From contig NZ_QTZO01000014.1 in assembly GCF_004025585.1 (NCBI RefSeq), positions 1 to 64,000 of the forward strand: a stretch of 64,000 nt of DNA, in the 5' to 3' direction. Origin of the DNA: Pseudodesulfovibrio sp. S3. Lineage in GTDB: Bacteria; Desulfobacterota; Desulfovibrionia; Desulfovibrionales; Desulfovibrionaceae. Under the pieces are notes generated by a model, which did no database searches, was not told where the DNA came from, and saw nothing but the letters and a program-made list of their open reading frames with translations. The translations under genes were made by a program, and so were the position numbers. Within the stretch, counting starts at the first letter, position 1; every line of letters begins with the position of its first letter. Positions 7,529 through 15,838 of this stretch are shown here, one piece after another.

Positions 7529-8254
7529 ATGATGCGTTATTATCTGTTCTTCCTCTTGAGCTTGTGCCTGTTCCCGCTGTCGGTTTCCGCGGAGAGCCTG
7601 CATATCGCGACCATCGACTTACCGCCCTACGGCTTTCTCGACGGAAAGGAGGCAACAGGACTTTGCTACGAACTGGGCAATGCCATTGCCAGGGAGGCCG
7701 GTTTAGAGCCTGAGAACCAGCTTTTGCCCCTGGCAAGGGGCATGAAGAATATCGCCAACGGCAGCGCGGACATGATCATCATGCTCCCCAATAAGGAAAT
7801 CTCCGTTAGTGCTGACAATCTCGGCCCCATCCTGCCCTCGGAAATTGTTGTCTTCGGGCTGGCTCAAACGCCCCTGCGCACCGTCAAGGATCTCAGGGGC
7901 AAGGTCGTTGCCTTCGTGCGCGGGTCAAGGTATTTCACCTGTAATTTCAGCGAAATAGGCGCAATACTGTACCCCTTGCATGGGTATGAGCAAGGCCTCA
8001 AGATGCTTCTGAACAAGCGGGTTGATGCGGTCATGGGACCCAAATTGGGGCTGTACTATACGGCCCAAAAGACGGGATTGCCCCGGCGCGCCTTTGGCAG
8101 GCCACTCACACTGTGCGCGGCCCAGGGGAGCGTCTTCCTTTCAAAGAAAGTGGACAGTGCAGTGGCCGCAAGAATCTCGGCCGCAGTCGAACATCTGGTC
8201 AAAACAGGCCGGGTGCAACAACTCATCGACAAGTATTCCCTAGAACAAAGATGA
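7529..8254 (+). CDS. Periplasmic solute-binding protein, family 3-like
   Basis: This 241-residue secreted protein has a signal peptide (residues 1-21, ending SVSA) and a bacterial extracellular solute-binding fold (ATIDLPPYGFLDG, then GLCYELGNAIAREAG). The C-terminal end VEHLVKTGRVQQLIDKY is typical of the family. No permease or ATPase is nearby. Instead, a histidine kinase gene starts 85 bases downstream, so it may act as the sensor input for that kinase rather than in transport; this is inference. Confidence 0.8.
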   Translation: MMRYYLFFLLSLCLFPLSVSAESLHIATIDLPPYGFLDGKEATGLCYELGNAIAREAGLEPENQLLPLARGMKNIANGSADMIIMLPNKEISVSADNLGPILPSEIVVFGLAQTPLRTVKDLRGKVVAFVRGSRYFTCNFSEIGAILYPLHGYEQGLKMLLNKRVDAVMGPKLGLYYTAQKTGLPRRAFGRPLTLCAAQGSVFLSKKVDSAVAARISAAVEHLVKTGRVQQLIDKYSLEQR

Positions 8255-8339
8255 CAGCGGACGAGGAGTGGTGTAAAAGGATACGTCTACGAGAAGTGTT
8301 TTCGTGGCGATTCAATTTCCCCTTTTTTTCGGATAGCAG

Positions 8340-10271
8340 ATGTACGCAGACCAACCCAAGAGAACCCGGCCTCTCCTGACCAGCAGATCCATCTCGCGGG
8401 ACCTGACATTCAGCCTGGTGGTCATCGTTCTTGTCATTGCTACGGCCATGGGCGGCTATATCTATTGGCAACAATCCGAGGAAATGTGGGATACCGCCGA
8501 GAAAAAGGGAGAGGACACCATCTCCAGCGTGGCGGAGATCCTGGCCGTACCCATCTGGAACCTGGATTATGACAACGCCAGGCTGATCGGTTCCGTTTAC
8601 ACGCACGACGACATGGTCCAGGGGATTCGCATCTTCGGTTCGCGCAACGAGGTCGTATTCGCCCACGAAAAGTACTCGGGGGCCCCTCCTGATTTCAGCA
8701 ACGAACGCGCCATCGTCTTCGAGGGACGCACCATCGGCCGGGCAGAAATCGATTTCACCCTGGCCCGTGACAAGAAACGCCTTGACGAGCAGATGCTCGT
8801 TTCCATCATCATCATAGTGGTCTCCATTTCCGTCATCCTGGCCATTACCGGCCTGCTCCTGCGCGTATTCCTGAACAAGCCGCTCATGGTCCTGCAATCG
8901 GGCATCGCCCGCGTGGCAAAGGGAGATTTTTCCTATGATTTCGGAGAGGTCTACCATGCCGAACTGCTGGAGATAGCCAAACGATTCCGGCGCATGTCCA
9001 TCGAGATCGAAGGCCGCGAAAACAAACTCCAGACCATGAACAAGACCCTCCAGGACGCGGAGGAGAAGTATCGCGGCATTTTCGAGAATGCCATCGAAGG
9101 CATTTTCCAGGCCACCCCGGACGGGGTACTGCGCCGGGCCAACCCGGCCATGGCCCGTATTTTCGGTTACGAATCCCTGGATGAATTCCTGTCCAACGTG
9201 CGTTCATTAAGCTCCCGTATCGTGGTCAACCCGGAACACATGCAGGTTTTTTTCGACCAGGTACGGGACGACGGCGAGGTCAAGCGGTTTGAGGCCGAAT
9301 ACTACCGCCGCGACGGCAAGGCCATATGGGGGTCTCTCAACGCCCGCGCCATCTACGGCGACGAAGGGGAATTAATCTTCGTCGAAGGCATCCTGGAAGA
9401 CATCACCGACCGCAAGAAGGCAGAACAGGATCTGGCCGACCTGAACCGGCACCTGGAACAACTGGTCCGCGAGCGTACCGAGGATCTGGTCAACAAGGCC
9501 CGCGAGCTTGAGGAGGCCAACCAGCGGTTGAGGGAACTCGACGAGATGAAATCGGCCTTCCTTTCCTCGGTATCCCACGAGTTGCGCACACCTCTCACCT
9601 CCATTCTCGGTTTCGCCAAACTGCTGAACAAGGAATTCACCAAGAATTTTCTGCCGTTGGGCCTGGAGGACACGCGGCTCACCAAGAAAGGATTACGGAT
9701 TCAGCAGAACCTGGCCATCATCAGCCACGAGGGTGAACGGTTGACGCGCCTGATCAACGACGTGCTTGACCTGAACAAGATCGAATCCGGCTCCATGGGG
9801 TGGAGAGACGAACCTCTGGACATGCACGAGGTCATCAAGGTGGCTGCCAGTTCGGTCAGCGGCATGTTTGCCCAGACCACCCTGGACCTGATCACGGACA
9901 TCGACTCGGATCTGCCGCCCATCGTGGCGGACCGGGACCGCATGCAGCAGGTGCTCATCAACCTGCTCAACAACGCTTCCAAATTCACGTCACAGGGCAA
10001 GGTCACGCTCCGGGCCTTTCCCCGCTTCGGCCAACTTCGCGTGGAAGTGGTAGACACCGGCACCGGCATCCACCCCGAGGACACGTCGCAGATATTCGAA
10101 AAATTCCACCAGACCCACACCGACGACACCATGGTCAACAAGCCCAAGGGCACCGGCCTGGGATTGACCATCTGCCGCGAGATCATCGAGCACTACGGTG
10201 GCCGCATCTGGGTCGAATCCGAGGTAGGCGTCGGTTCCACCTTCATATTCACGCTACCTGCCGCAAGCTAG
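8340..10271 (+). CDS. Membrane sensor histidine kinase with HAMP and PAS domains
   Basis: This 643-residue kinase has a transmembrane helix at ~23-43, a periplasmic sensor of about 110 residues (IWNLDYDNARLIGSVY) and a second helix at ~157-185. HAMP and coiled-coil segments follow, then a PAS domain (EEKYRGIFENAIEGIFQATP, ~240-355). The HisKA site is SHELRTPLTS with His near 412. The HATPase has an N-box NNASKF (~543), DTGTGIHPE and GTGLGLTI (~604). No receiver domain is attached and no response regulator gene is adjacent, so its partner is elsewhere. GGATAG precedes the ATG. Confidence 0.93.
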   Translation: MYADQPKRTRPLLTSRSISRDLTFSLVVIVLVIATAMGGYIYWQQSEEMWDTAEKKGEDTISSVAEILAVPIWNLDYDNARLIGSVYTHDDMVQGIRIFGSRNEVVFAHEKYSGAPPDFSNERAIVFEGRTIGRAEIDFTLARDKKRLDEQMLVSIIIIVVSISVILAITGLLLRVFLNKPLMVLQSGIARVAKGDFSYDFGEVYHAELLEIAKRFRRMSIEIEGRENKLQTMNKTLQDAEEKYRGIFENAIEGIFQATPDGVLRRANPAMARIFGYESLDEFLSNVRSLSSRIVVNPEHMQVFFDQVRDDGEVKRFEAEYYRRDGKAIWGSLNARAIYGDEGELIFVEGILEDITDRKKAEQDLADLNRHLEQLVRERTEDLVNKARELEEANQRLRELDEMKSAFLSSVSHELRTPLTSILGFAKLLNKEFTKNFLPLGLEDTRLTKKGLRIQQNLAIISHEGERLTRLINDVLDLNKIESGSMGWRDEPLDMHEVIKVAASSVSGMFAQTTLDLITDIDSDLPPIVADRDRMQQVLINLLNNASKFTSQGKVTLRAFPRFGQLRVEVVDTGTGIHPEDTSQIFEKFHQTHTDDTMVNKPKGTGLGLTICREIIEHYGGRIWVESEVGVGSTFIFTLPAAS

Positions 10272-10337
10272 GCGACTCTCCGGAGCACTGCGGGAAAAGC
10301 GTTGCCGCCCCTTCCTGCCCCTCGCCAAAGGCGCACC

Positions 10338-11342
10338 CTATCCCCTCAGCGATTTGAAACTGACAAGCTTTTGCCGTTCCTCATCCCACAGGTTCAATCT
10401 CAGGGACCCCATGCTTTTCCGCAAGGTCAGCGGCGCAACCTTCTGCATGGCCGGAGTGGCGTCGTAACTCTCTTGAAGCCTGTAGTTCGGGATTCTCGGC
10501 AGCACATGATGCACGTGGTGCAGGCCGATGTTGCCCGTAAACCATTGCAGGACCTTGGGGAGCTTGTAGTAGGAACTTCCGTCCATGGCGGCCTTCACGG
10601 GATCCCATTCATCCTGGTGCGCCCAGTACACCCCTTCGAACTGGTGCTGTACATAGAACAGCCAAACCCCGACCGCCCCGGCGACGAGCATGATCGGGAG
10701 CTGGATCATCAGATAGGTCTTGAAGCCGATGGTCAGGCTGGCCACTGATATTATCGCCACAATGGCCGCATTGGTGATCATGGCGCTGAAGCGCTCCGGT
10801 TTCCCTTCCGTTCGGGACAGAAAGCGCTGGGTAACCAGAAACGAATACCCCGGACCGATTCCCAAAAAGACGAATGGATTGCGGTAAAGGACATAGGCCA
10901 GCCGCTTGAGCGGCGAGAGTGCCCGGTACTCGTTTACGGTCAATGTCCACAGGTCGCCCACCCCCCTTTTGTCCAGGTTCGCGTACGTACCGTGGTGGAC
11001 CAGATGGTGCCGCTGCCAGTAGGCGAACGGGGTGAACGTCAAGAATCCCGAGACATACCCGAGAATCACGTTGGCCCGGCGCGACGCAAAAAACGACCCG
11101 TGCGCGCAATCGTGGAAGATGATGAAGATGCGAACCAGCAGCAGGGCCGCCAGGACGAGAAGCGGACAAATGACCAAAACGGACGCCCCGTTCTTCAGCA
11201 GATAGACGAGCAGTCCCCAGAGCCCGAAATACGGCAGGAAGGTGTTCACGACCTGCCATACGGCCCGGACAACGTCCGGCTTTGCATACGGTTTCAGTGA
11301 AGTACGCAAAGACTGAATCGAGAGTGCGTTGGTATCACGCAT
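10338..11342 (-). CDS. Fatty acid desaturase family membrane protein
   Basis: This 334-residue di-iron membrane enzyme has the three histidine boxes of acyl-lipid desaturases: HDCAHGSF, HHLVHHG and HHVHH near the C-terminus. Hydrophobic segments alternate with them, as expected for four membrane helices. The family inserts double bonds into lipid acyl chains using oxygen and an electron donor. That is notable in a probable strict anaerobe, where it may relate to oxygen exposure; this is inference. AAGGGGG lies before the ATG. Confidence 0.92.
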   Translation of the reverse strand: MRDTNALSIQSLRTSLKPYAKPDVVRAVWQVVNTFLPYFGLWGLLVYLLKNGASVLVICPLLVLAALLLVRIFIIFHDCAHGSFFASRRANVILGYVSGFLTFTPFAYWQRHHLVHHGTYANLDKRGVGDLWTLTVNEYRALSPLKRLAYVLYRNPFVFLGIGPGYSFLVTQRFLSRTEGKPERFSAMITNAAIVAIISVASLTIGFKTYLMIQLPIMLVAGAVGVWLFYVQHQFEGVYWAHQDEWDPVKAAMDGSSYYKLPKVLQWFTGNIGLHHVHHVLPRIPNYRLQESYDATPAMQKVAPLTLRKSMGSLRLNLWDEERQKLVSFKSLRG

Positions 11343-11438
11343 GCCGATACCCCCTTGTCGCCCCCCGGGATGAAGCAGGGGGATGACCTGTCACTACTTA
11401 AAGCATAGCCCAATTGGGGAACCGCATCAAGGAGGGCC

Positions 11439-11486
11439 TGCATTTTTCCCGACAGGGCGGACTCGGGACTCTTCGGCCGAAATGCA
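11439..11486. other. Hairpin with nested stems
   Basis: TGCATTT (11439-11445) pairs with AAATGCA (11480-11486), and an inner TCCCGA pairs with TCGGGA. The layout (ATTT or AAAT edge, GC-rich core with CGGCCG) recalls the repeat elements at 245-367 and 49409-49533. Sequence identity is too low to call it a copy. Confidence 0.4.
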
Positions 11487-11543
11487 CGAGAAGGCTTTTC
11501 CTGCTTCCTTTTTTAACGCTTCGGATGCAGGTCCGCGGAAAGA

Positions 11544-11596
11544 GGGCTGTTTATGGCCTCCCCGCCGCCAGGCAGCGGCGCGGCCATAAACAGCCC
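11544..11596. other. Long perfect inverted repeat (15-bp stem) in an intergenic region
   Basis: GGGCTGTTTATGGCC at 11544-11558 pairs perfectly with GGCCATAAACAGCCC at 11582-11596, and the loop holds a second GCCGC/GCGGC stem. It lies in the 327-base gap between the desaturase and azlD genes, 74 bases beyond the azlD stop on the minus strand. No T-run follows, so it is not a standard terminator. The rest of the gap shows nothing else clear apart from the hairpin at 11439-11486. Confidence 0.7.
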
Positions 11597-11669
11597 GGGT
11601 CAAAAGAAGGCGAGAAAGCGCGGCACCGGGTTCGGGGCGCGGACACACCCCGTCGCGGGCACGGCGCGG

Positions 11670-11996
11670 CTACATCACGGCTTGCAACAGCCAGAGAACT
11701 CCCATCCCGCTGGCAATGGTAACGAAAGTATTCTTCGTCTTCCACGCCACAACCACGGCGACCAGGGCAGCAAGGAGCCGTTCCCACCCGGCAAAGGCGG
11801 CTTCGCCGTTCCTGCCGAGCAGCACCGCAGGCACGATCAGGGCGGTCAGCACCGAGGCGGGAATGAACCGGAGCATCCGGGTGACCGCGTCCGGGAAGGT
11901 CATCTTGTCCATGATCAGGATGAACGAGAACCGAAGGAGAAAAGTGCCGACGCCCATGGCCAGGGCCACGGGCCAGTAGATGGACATGTCAACCAC
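11670..11996 (-). CDS. azlD: AzlD-type branched-chain amino acid exporter subunit
   Basis: This is a 108-residue hydrophobic protein with four predicted helices and the AzlD hallmark FLLRFSFIL and RFIPASVLTALIVPAVL. Together with AzlC it forms a small amino acid exporter (LIV-E family). The likely start is GTG at 11996, seven bases after GGAGG inside the end of azlC. The two genes overlap by eight bases, which indicates translational coupling. Confidence 0.9.
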   Translation of the reverse strand: MVDMSIYWPVALAMGVGTFLLRFSFILIMDKMTFPDAVTRMLRFIPASVLTALIVPAVLLGRNGEAAFAGWERLLAALVAVVVAWKTKNTFVTIASGMGVLWLLQAVM

Positions 11997-12684
11997 GGGT
12001 CAGCCTCCTTTCGGCAAGGTAGCCGACCGCAATGCCGGACACGGCTCCGGCCATCAGTCCGAGATTGCAGGGAAGGGGGACGGCCAGCAACGCCACAATC
12101 CCGGCTGCCATGGCGGCCAGCACCGAAGGCCTGTCCTTGATGGCGGGCACGACCACGGCGATGAAGGTCAAGGGAATGGCGAAACCGAGATCCCACTCCG
12201 GCGGGATGAACGCGCCAAGGTACGCGCCCAGCACCGTGGTCCCGTTGAAGCAGGCCCAGACGGTCAGGGCCGTTCCGAGGTAATAGGGCGGCTTGTTGAC
12301 GGATTCGCCGTCCTCCCTGCCGTACCGGGCAATGGACAGGGCGTATGCCTGGTCGGTGAGCAAATAGGCGAACAGTCCTTTCCTGACCAAAGGAAGCCCC
12401 CTGAAATGCGGGGCCAGGGATGCCGAGTACATGAGCATACGCATGTTGATGAGCAGACCGGTCAGGATGATCACGAGCAGGGAGGCGTGTTCGGCCATGA
12501 GCTGATTGACCACCAACTGACTGGCCCCGGCAAAAATGATGGCTGAAAAACCGATGGAGGCCCATTCGGGCATACCGGTGCCCACGCCGATCGCGCCGCA
12601 AATCAGACCGAACGGCACGATGCCGATCAGAATCGGGCTGGCGTCCCGCGCTCCGGATACAAAGGCCTTGAAGCTGTTCGACAT
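11989..12684 (-). CDS. azlC: AzlC family amino acid exporter, large subunit
   Basis: This 231-residue integral membrane protein matches AzlC/YgaZ: SPILIGIVPFGLICGAIGV, FAGASQLVVNQLM and LLINMRMLMYSASLAPHF are the conserved helices. It is the large subunit of an inner-membrane exporter of branched-chain or related amino acids, working with the overlapping azlD product. GGGGATGATCC stands before the ATG. No regulator is adjacent. Confidence 0.92.
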   Translation of the reverse strand: MSNSFKAFVSGARDASPILIGIVPFGLICGAIGVGTGMPEWASIGFSAIIFAGASQLVVNQLMAEHASLLVIILTGLLINMRMLMYSASLAPHFRGLPLVRKGLFAYLLTDQAYALSIARYGREDGESVNKPPYYLGTALTVWACFNGTTVLGAYLGAFIPPEWDLGFAIPLTFIAVVVPAIKDRPSVLAAMAAGIVALLAVPLPCNLGLMAGAVSGIAVGYLAERRLTRG

Positions 12685-12803
12685 GGATCATCCCCTCATG
12701 ACATGGGGTACTTAGCCGCACCTCGCCCAGTCAACGGATTTATTGTCTGCCACACATTCTCCGCGCTGGACTTTTCAAGGCGAATGACGAGATACTCTCC
12801 ACC

Positions 12804-14126
12804 ATGAAAACAAAAGAAACGTATCGATGCGCCGCCTGCGGTGCGCAATCCCCCCGCTGGCAGGGACAGTGCCCTTCCTGCAAGGAATGGAACACTCTCG
12901 AAGCCGTGACCGTGGCAAAAAAGACCTCGGCTCCGGTGGGTGCCGCCGCAGCCCAGGATACGCCCCGCCCCCTGGAAGAACTGGAAAGCGAACATCTCGG
13001 CTCCCGCACCTCGGGCATGCCCTCCCTGGACGAACTGCTCGGTTCCGGGCTGGTGCCGGGCGCGGCCATCCTGCTCGGCGGTGAGCCGGGCATCGGCAAA
13101 TCCACCCTGCTGCTGCAACTGGCGGGCAGTCAGGCACGCCTGGGGCATACCGCAGTCTACCTGTCCGGCGAGGAATCCCTGCCCCAACTCAAGGTCCGGG
13201 CCGAACGGCTCGGCCTGCTCGGACCGGGACTGCTTGCCATGGCCACCAACAAGGTCGAAGACGGCCTGGCCGTGCTCGAAGGGCCGAACCCGCCCGAACT
13301 GCTTATCGTGGACTCGGTCCAGACCCTGGCCTCGCCCATGGCCGAAGGCATCCCCGGCTCTGTCAGCCAGGTGCGCGCGGTGGCTGCCGAGCTGGTGGAA
13401 AAGACCAAGAAGACCGGCACCACGCTCATTCTGGTGGGCCACGTCACCAAGGACGGCCAGATCGCCGGGCCCAAGCTGCTCGAACACATGGTGGACACGG
13501 TCCTGTACCTGGAAGGCGACCGCAAGCATTTTTCCCGCATCCTGCGCGTACTCAAGAACCGGTTCGGCCCCAGCGACGAGCTGGTGGTCTTCACCATGAA
13601 GGAGCAGGGGCTCGAAGTGGTGGAAGACCCGGCCACATTTTTCCTGGGCGCACGGGACCCGTCCCTGTCCGGTACAGCCATGGCCCTGGCCGTGGACGGA
13701 CAGCGACCCTTTGCCGTGGAGGTCCAGGCCCTGGTGTCCAAGTCCTTTCTGACCATTCCCCGGCGTACCGCGCTCGGCTTCGACACCAACCGTCTCAATC
13801 TGCTCCTGGCCGTGCTGGAAAAACGGCTGCGCATGAACCTGAGCGGCCACGACATCTACGCCAAGATCGCGGGCGGACTGGCCTACAAGGACCCCGGCCT
13901 GGACCTGGCCGTGGTGGCGGCCATCATGTCCTCGTTCTATGACCAGCCCCTGCCGGAATCCTCGGTCTTCTGGGGCGAGATCGACCTCAACGGCCAGGTG
14001 CGTCCGGTGGCCGCCCACGACGTCCGTCTGAAACAGGCCGGACGGCTGGGACACGACCCGGTATGCCACTCTGCGACCAGCCCGACCCTGGCCGACCTGC
14101 AACGCCTCCTGTTCGGCAAGCAATAG
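12804..14126 (+). CDS. radA: DNA repair protein RadA
   Basis: This 440-residue protein (usual length ~450) is the RecA-related branch-migration ATPase RadA/Sms. A zinc finger uses Cys9, Cys12, Cys23 and Cys26. The Walker A is GGEPGIGKST (~92-101) and the RadA-specific LKNRFG motif is at ~250. The C-terminal ~170 residues form the Lon-protease-like domain. It processes recombination intermediates in the cytoplasm. It heads a cluster with a small protein gene ten bases downstream and then pgi. Confidence 0.97.
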   Translation: MKTKETYRCAACGAQSPRWQGQCPSCKEWNTLEAVTVAKKTSAPVGAAAAQDTPRPLEELESEHLGSRTSGMPSLDELLGSGLVPGAAILLGGEPGIGKSTLLLQLAGSQARLGHTAVYLSGEESLPQLKVRAERLGLLGPGLLAMATNKVEDGLAVLEGPNPPELLIVDSVQTLASPMAEGIPGSVSQVRAVAAELVEKTKKTGTTLILVGHVTKDGQIAGPKLLEHMVDTVLYLEGDRKHFSRILRVLKNRFGPSDELVVFTMKEQGLEVVEDPATFFLGARDPSLSGTAMALAVDGQRPFAVEVQALVSKSFLTIPRRTALGFDTNRLNLLLAVLEKRLRMNLSGHDIYAKIAGGLAYKDPGLDLAVVAAIMSSFYDQPLPESSVFWGEIDLNGQVRPVAAHDVRLKQAGRLGHDPVCHSATSPTLADLQRLLFGKQ

Positions 14127-14136
14127 AGGAAAATAC

Positions 14137-14355
14137 ATGTTCGACATCGACGCCATGCGCGCCGTGGCCCCGTTCCAAGCGCTGTCGGAGACCACCCCGA
14201 TGGAACTGCCCCGGCCGACCGCCGACGCCTGGACCCTGGACGGCAAGGAATTGACCCTGGATTTTCCGGTCAAGGACAACTACCATCACATGGCGGGGCA
14301 CATTGACCATTACCGCAAACGGCTGGATGAAGCGGCAGCGTCCCAACACCCTTGA
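14137..14355 (+). CDS. Small conserved-type protein of unknown function, cotranscribed with radA
   Basis: This 72-residue soluble protein has no recognisable domain. The segment ELTLDFPVKDNYHHMAGHIDHYRKRL near the C-terminus is His-rich and probably helical. GAGGAAAATAC before the ATG and the ten-base spacing from radA support a real gene in the same operon. No function is assigned. Confidence 0.65.
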   Translation: MFDIDAMRAVAPFQALSETTPMELPRPTADAWTLDGKELTLDFPVKDNYHHMAGHIDHYRKRLDEAAASQHP

Positions 14356-14493
14356 GAAAAAGCGCGTCCGGCGCCGCTTCCATTTTCTGATAATAATGGT
14401 ATTGTCGCCATCAACATGCACTATGAGCATCTGGACATCTCCGGGCGCCGAAGCGACCTTGCGCTCAAATAGAAATCAATGCTGGAGGAAACC

Positions 14494-15834
14494 ATGCCTG
14501 ACATTCTGGACTGGACCAACTCGGACCTCGAAAAACTGGATATGGCCACCTATGAAGCCAGGGCCGATGAACTGGCCGCGCGCCTGCGCGAGGAAACCGG
14601 TGGGGGACGGCTGCCCTTCCTGACCATGCCCTATGCGGCGCAACTCAAGAAGGAACTGGATACTCTCAAAGACTTTCTCAAAGGTTTCGACCACATGCTC
14701 CTACTCGGCATCGGCGGGTCCGCCCTGGGCGCCCGAGCCCTGCAACAGGCGTTTTACCCCCAGCAGGACCAACCGGGCCACACTGGACCGTCCCTGTGGA
14801 TTGCGGACAACGTGGATGCCTATGCCCTCGAAGCCTACCTTGCCAAACTGCCGCCCGAAAAGACCGTGGTGGTCACAGTGTCAAAATCCGGCGGCACCAT
14901 CGAGACCGTGGGCCAGTACTTCATCCTCAAGAAATGGATGCAGCACCACCTGGGTGATGCCTGGTCCAAGCACATGCTGCTCGTGACCGACGAGAAACAG
15001 GGCTTCTTGCGCGGCGAAGCGGATTCCTTCGGCATCAAGTCCCTGCCCGTCCCCGACAACCTCGGCGGCCGCTACTCCGTTCTCTCTGCCGTGGGTCTGA
15101 TTCCGGCGGTGTTCCTGGGCATGGACACGGACGCCCTCATTGCCGGAGCCCAGGAGGTGGCCGCACCTCTGACCGATCCGAACCTGACCGGAGACGGACT
15201 GGCTTCGCACAGCGCATTCCGGCTGGCGGCCTGGGGCGCGGCCCTGCAGGACAAGGGATTTGCCGAGATGATCTTTTTCGCCTATATCCCCTTGTGGGCA
15301 AGCTTCGGAGACTGGTTCGCCCAGCTCTGGGCCGAATCCCTGGGCAAGGAAGGCAAAGGCAGCCAGCCCGTACCCGCCATCGGCGTCACGGATCAGCACT
15401 CCGTGAACCAGATGTTCATGGACGGCGTGCGCAACAAGGCATGCCTGTACCTGACCTGTCCGAACCTGCCTGCCGGGCCGAAGTTCCCGACAGACCTGCC
15501 CGACCAGTTCAGTTATGTCCGGGGAAAGGACTTCGGCGAATTGATCCAGGCGGAAGGACTCGGCAACCGCATGGCCCTGTCCATGAACGGTGTGCCGCTG
15601 GTAGAGTTGAAAATGGGTTCTGATGGCCCGAAACAGGCTGGCAAGCTGATCGCGCTGCTTGGCGCGGCCACCATCCTGACCGGCTGGTTGATGGGCATCA
15701 ATCCACTGGACCAACCTGCAGTGGAGTTGGGCAAACGATTGGCAAAAGCCCGCATGAACGCGGACGGCCTGACTGAGGAAAAGGCGGACCTGAACGCATT
15801 CCTCACGGCTGACAGAGATTTACGGGAGTTCTGA
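14494..15834 (+). CDS. pgi: Glucose-6-phosphate isomerase
   Basis: This 446-residue enzyme is of the shorter bacterial PGI type and converts glucose-6-phosphate to fructose-6-phosphate in glycolysis and gluconeogenesis. The sugar-isomerase motifs LLGIGGSALGARAL and SKSGGTIETV are intact. DQHSVNQMFMDG and a late lysine-containing segment complete the active site. The start at 14494 follows GGAGG by five bases; an in-frame ATG 15 bases earlier overlaps that ribosome site. The gene follows radA and the small protein. Confidence 0.95.
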   Translation: MPDILDWTNSDLEKLDMATYEARADELAARLREETGGGRLPFLTMPYAAQLKKELDTLKDFLKGFDHMLLLGIGGSALGARALQQAFYPQQDQPGHTGPSLWIADNVDAYALEAYLAKLPPEKTVVVTVSKSGGTIETVGQYFILKKWMQHHLGDAWSKHMLLVTDEKQGFLRGEADSFGIKSLPVPDNLGGRYSVLSAVGLIPAVFLGMDTDALIAGAQEVAAPLTDPNLTGDGLASHSAFRLAAWGAALQDKGFAEMIFFAYIPLWASFGDWFAQLWAESLGKEGKGSQPVPAIGVTDQHSVNQMFMDGVRNKACLYLTCPNLPAGPKFPTDLPDQFSYVRGKDFGELIQAEGLGNRMALSMNGVPLVELKMGSDGPKQAGKLIALLGAATILTGWLMGINPLDQPAVELGKRLAKARMNADGLTEEKADLNAFLTADRDLREF

Positions 15835-15838
15835 GTCA

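Noticed and set aside
12696-14279. A 527-codon minus-strand frame opposite radA
   Set aside because: It is an antisense frame of a well-supported gene with His/Gln/Gly-rich nonsense composition.
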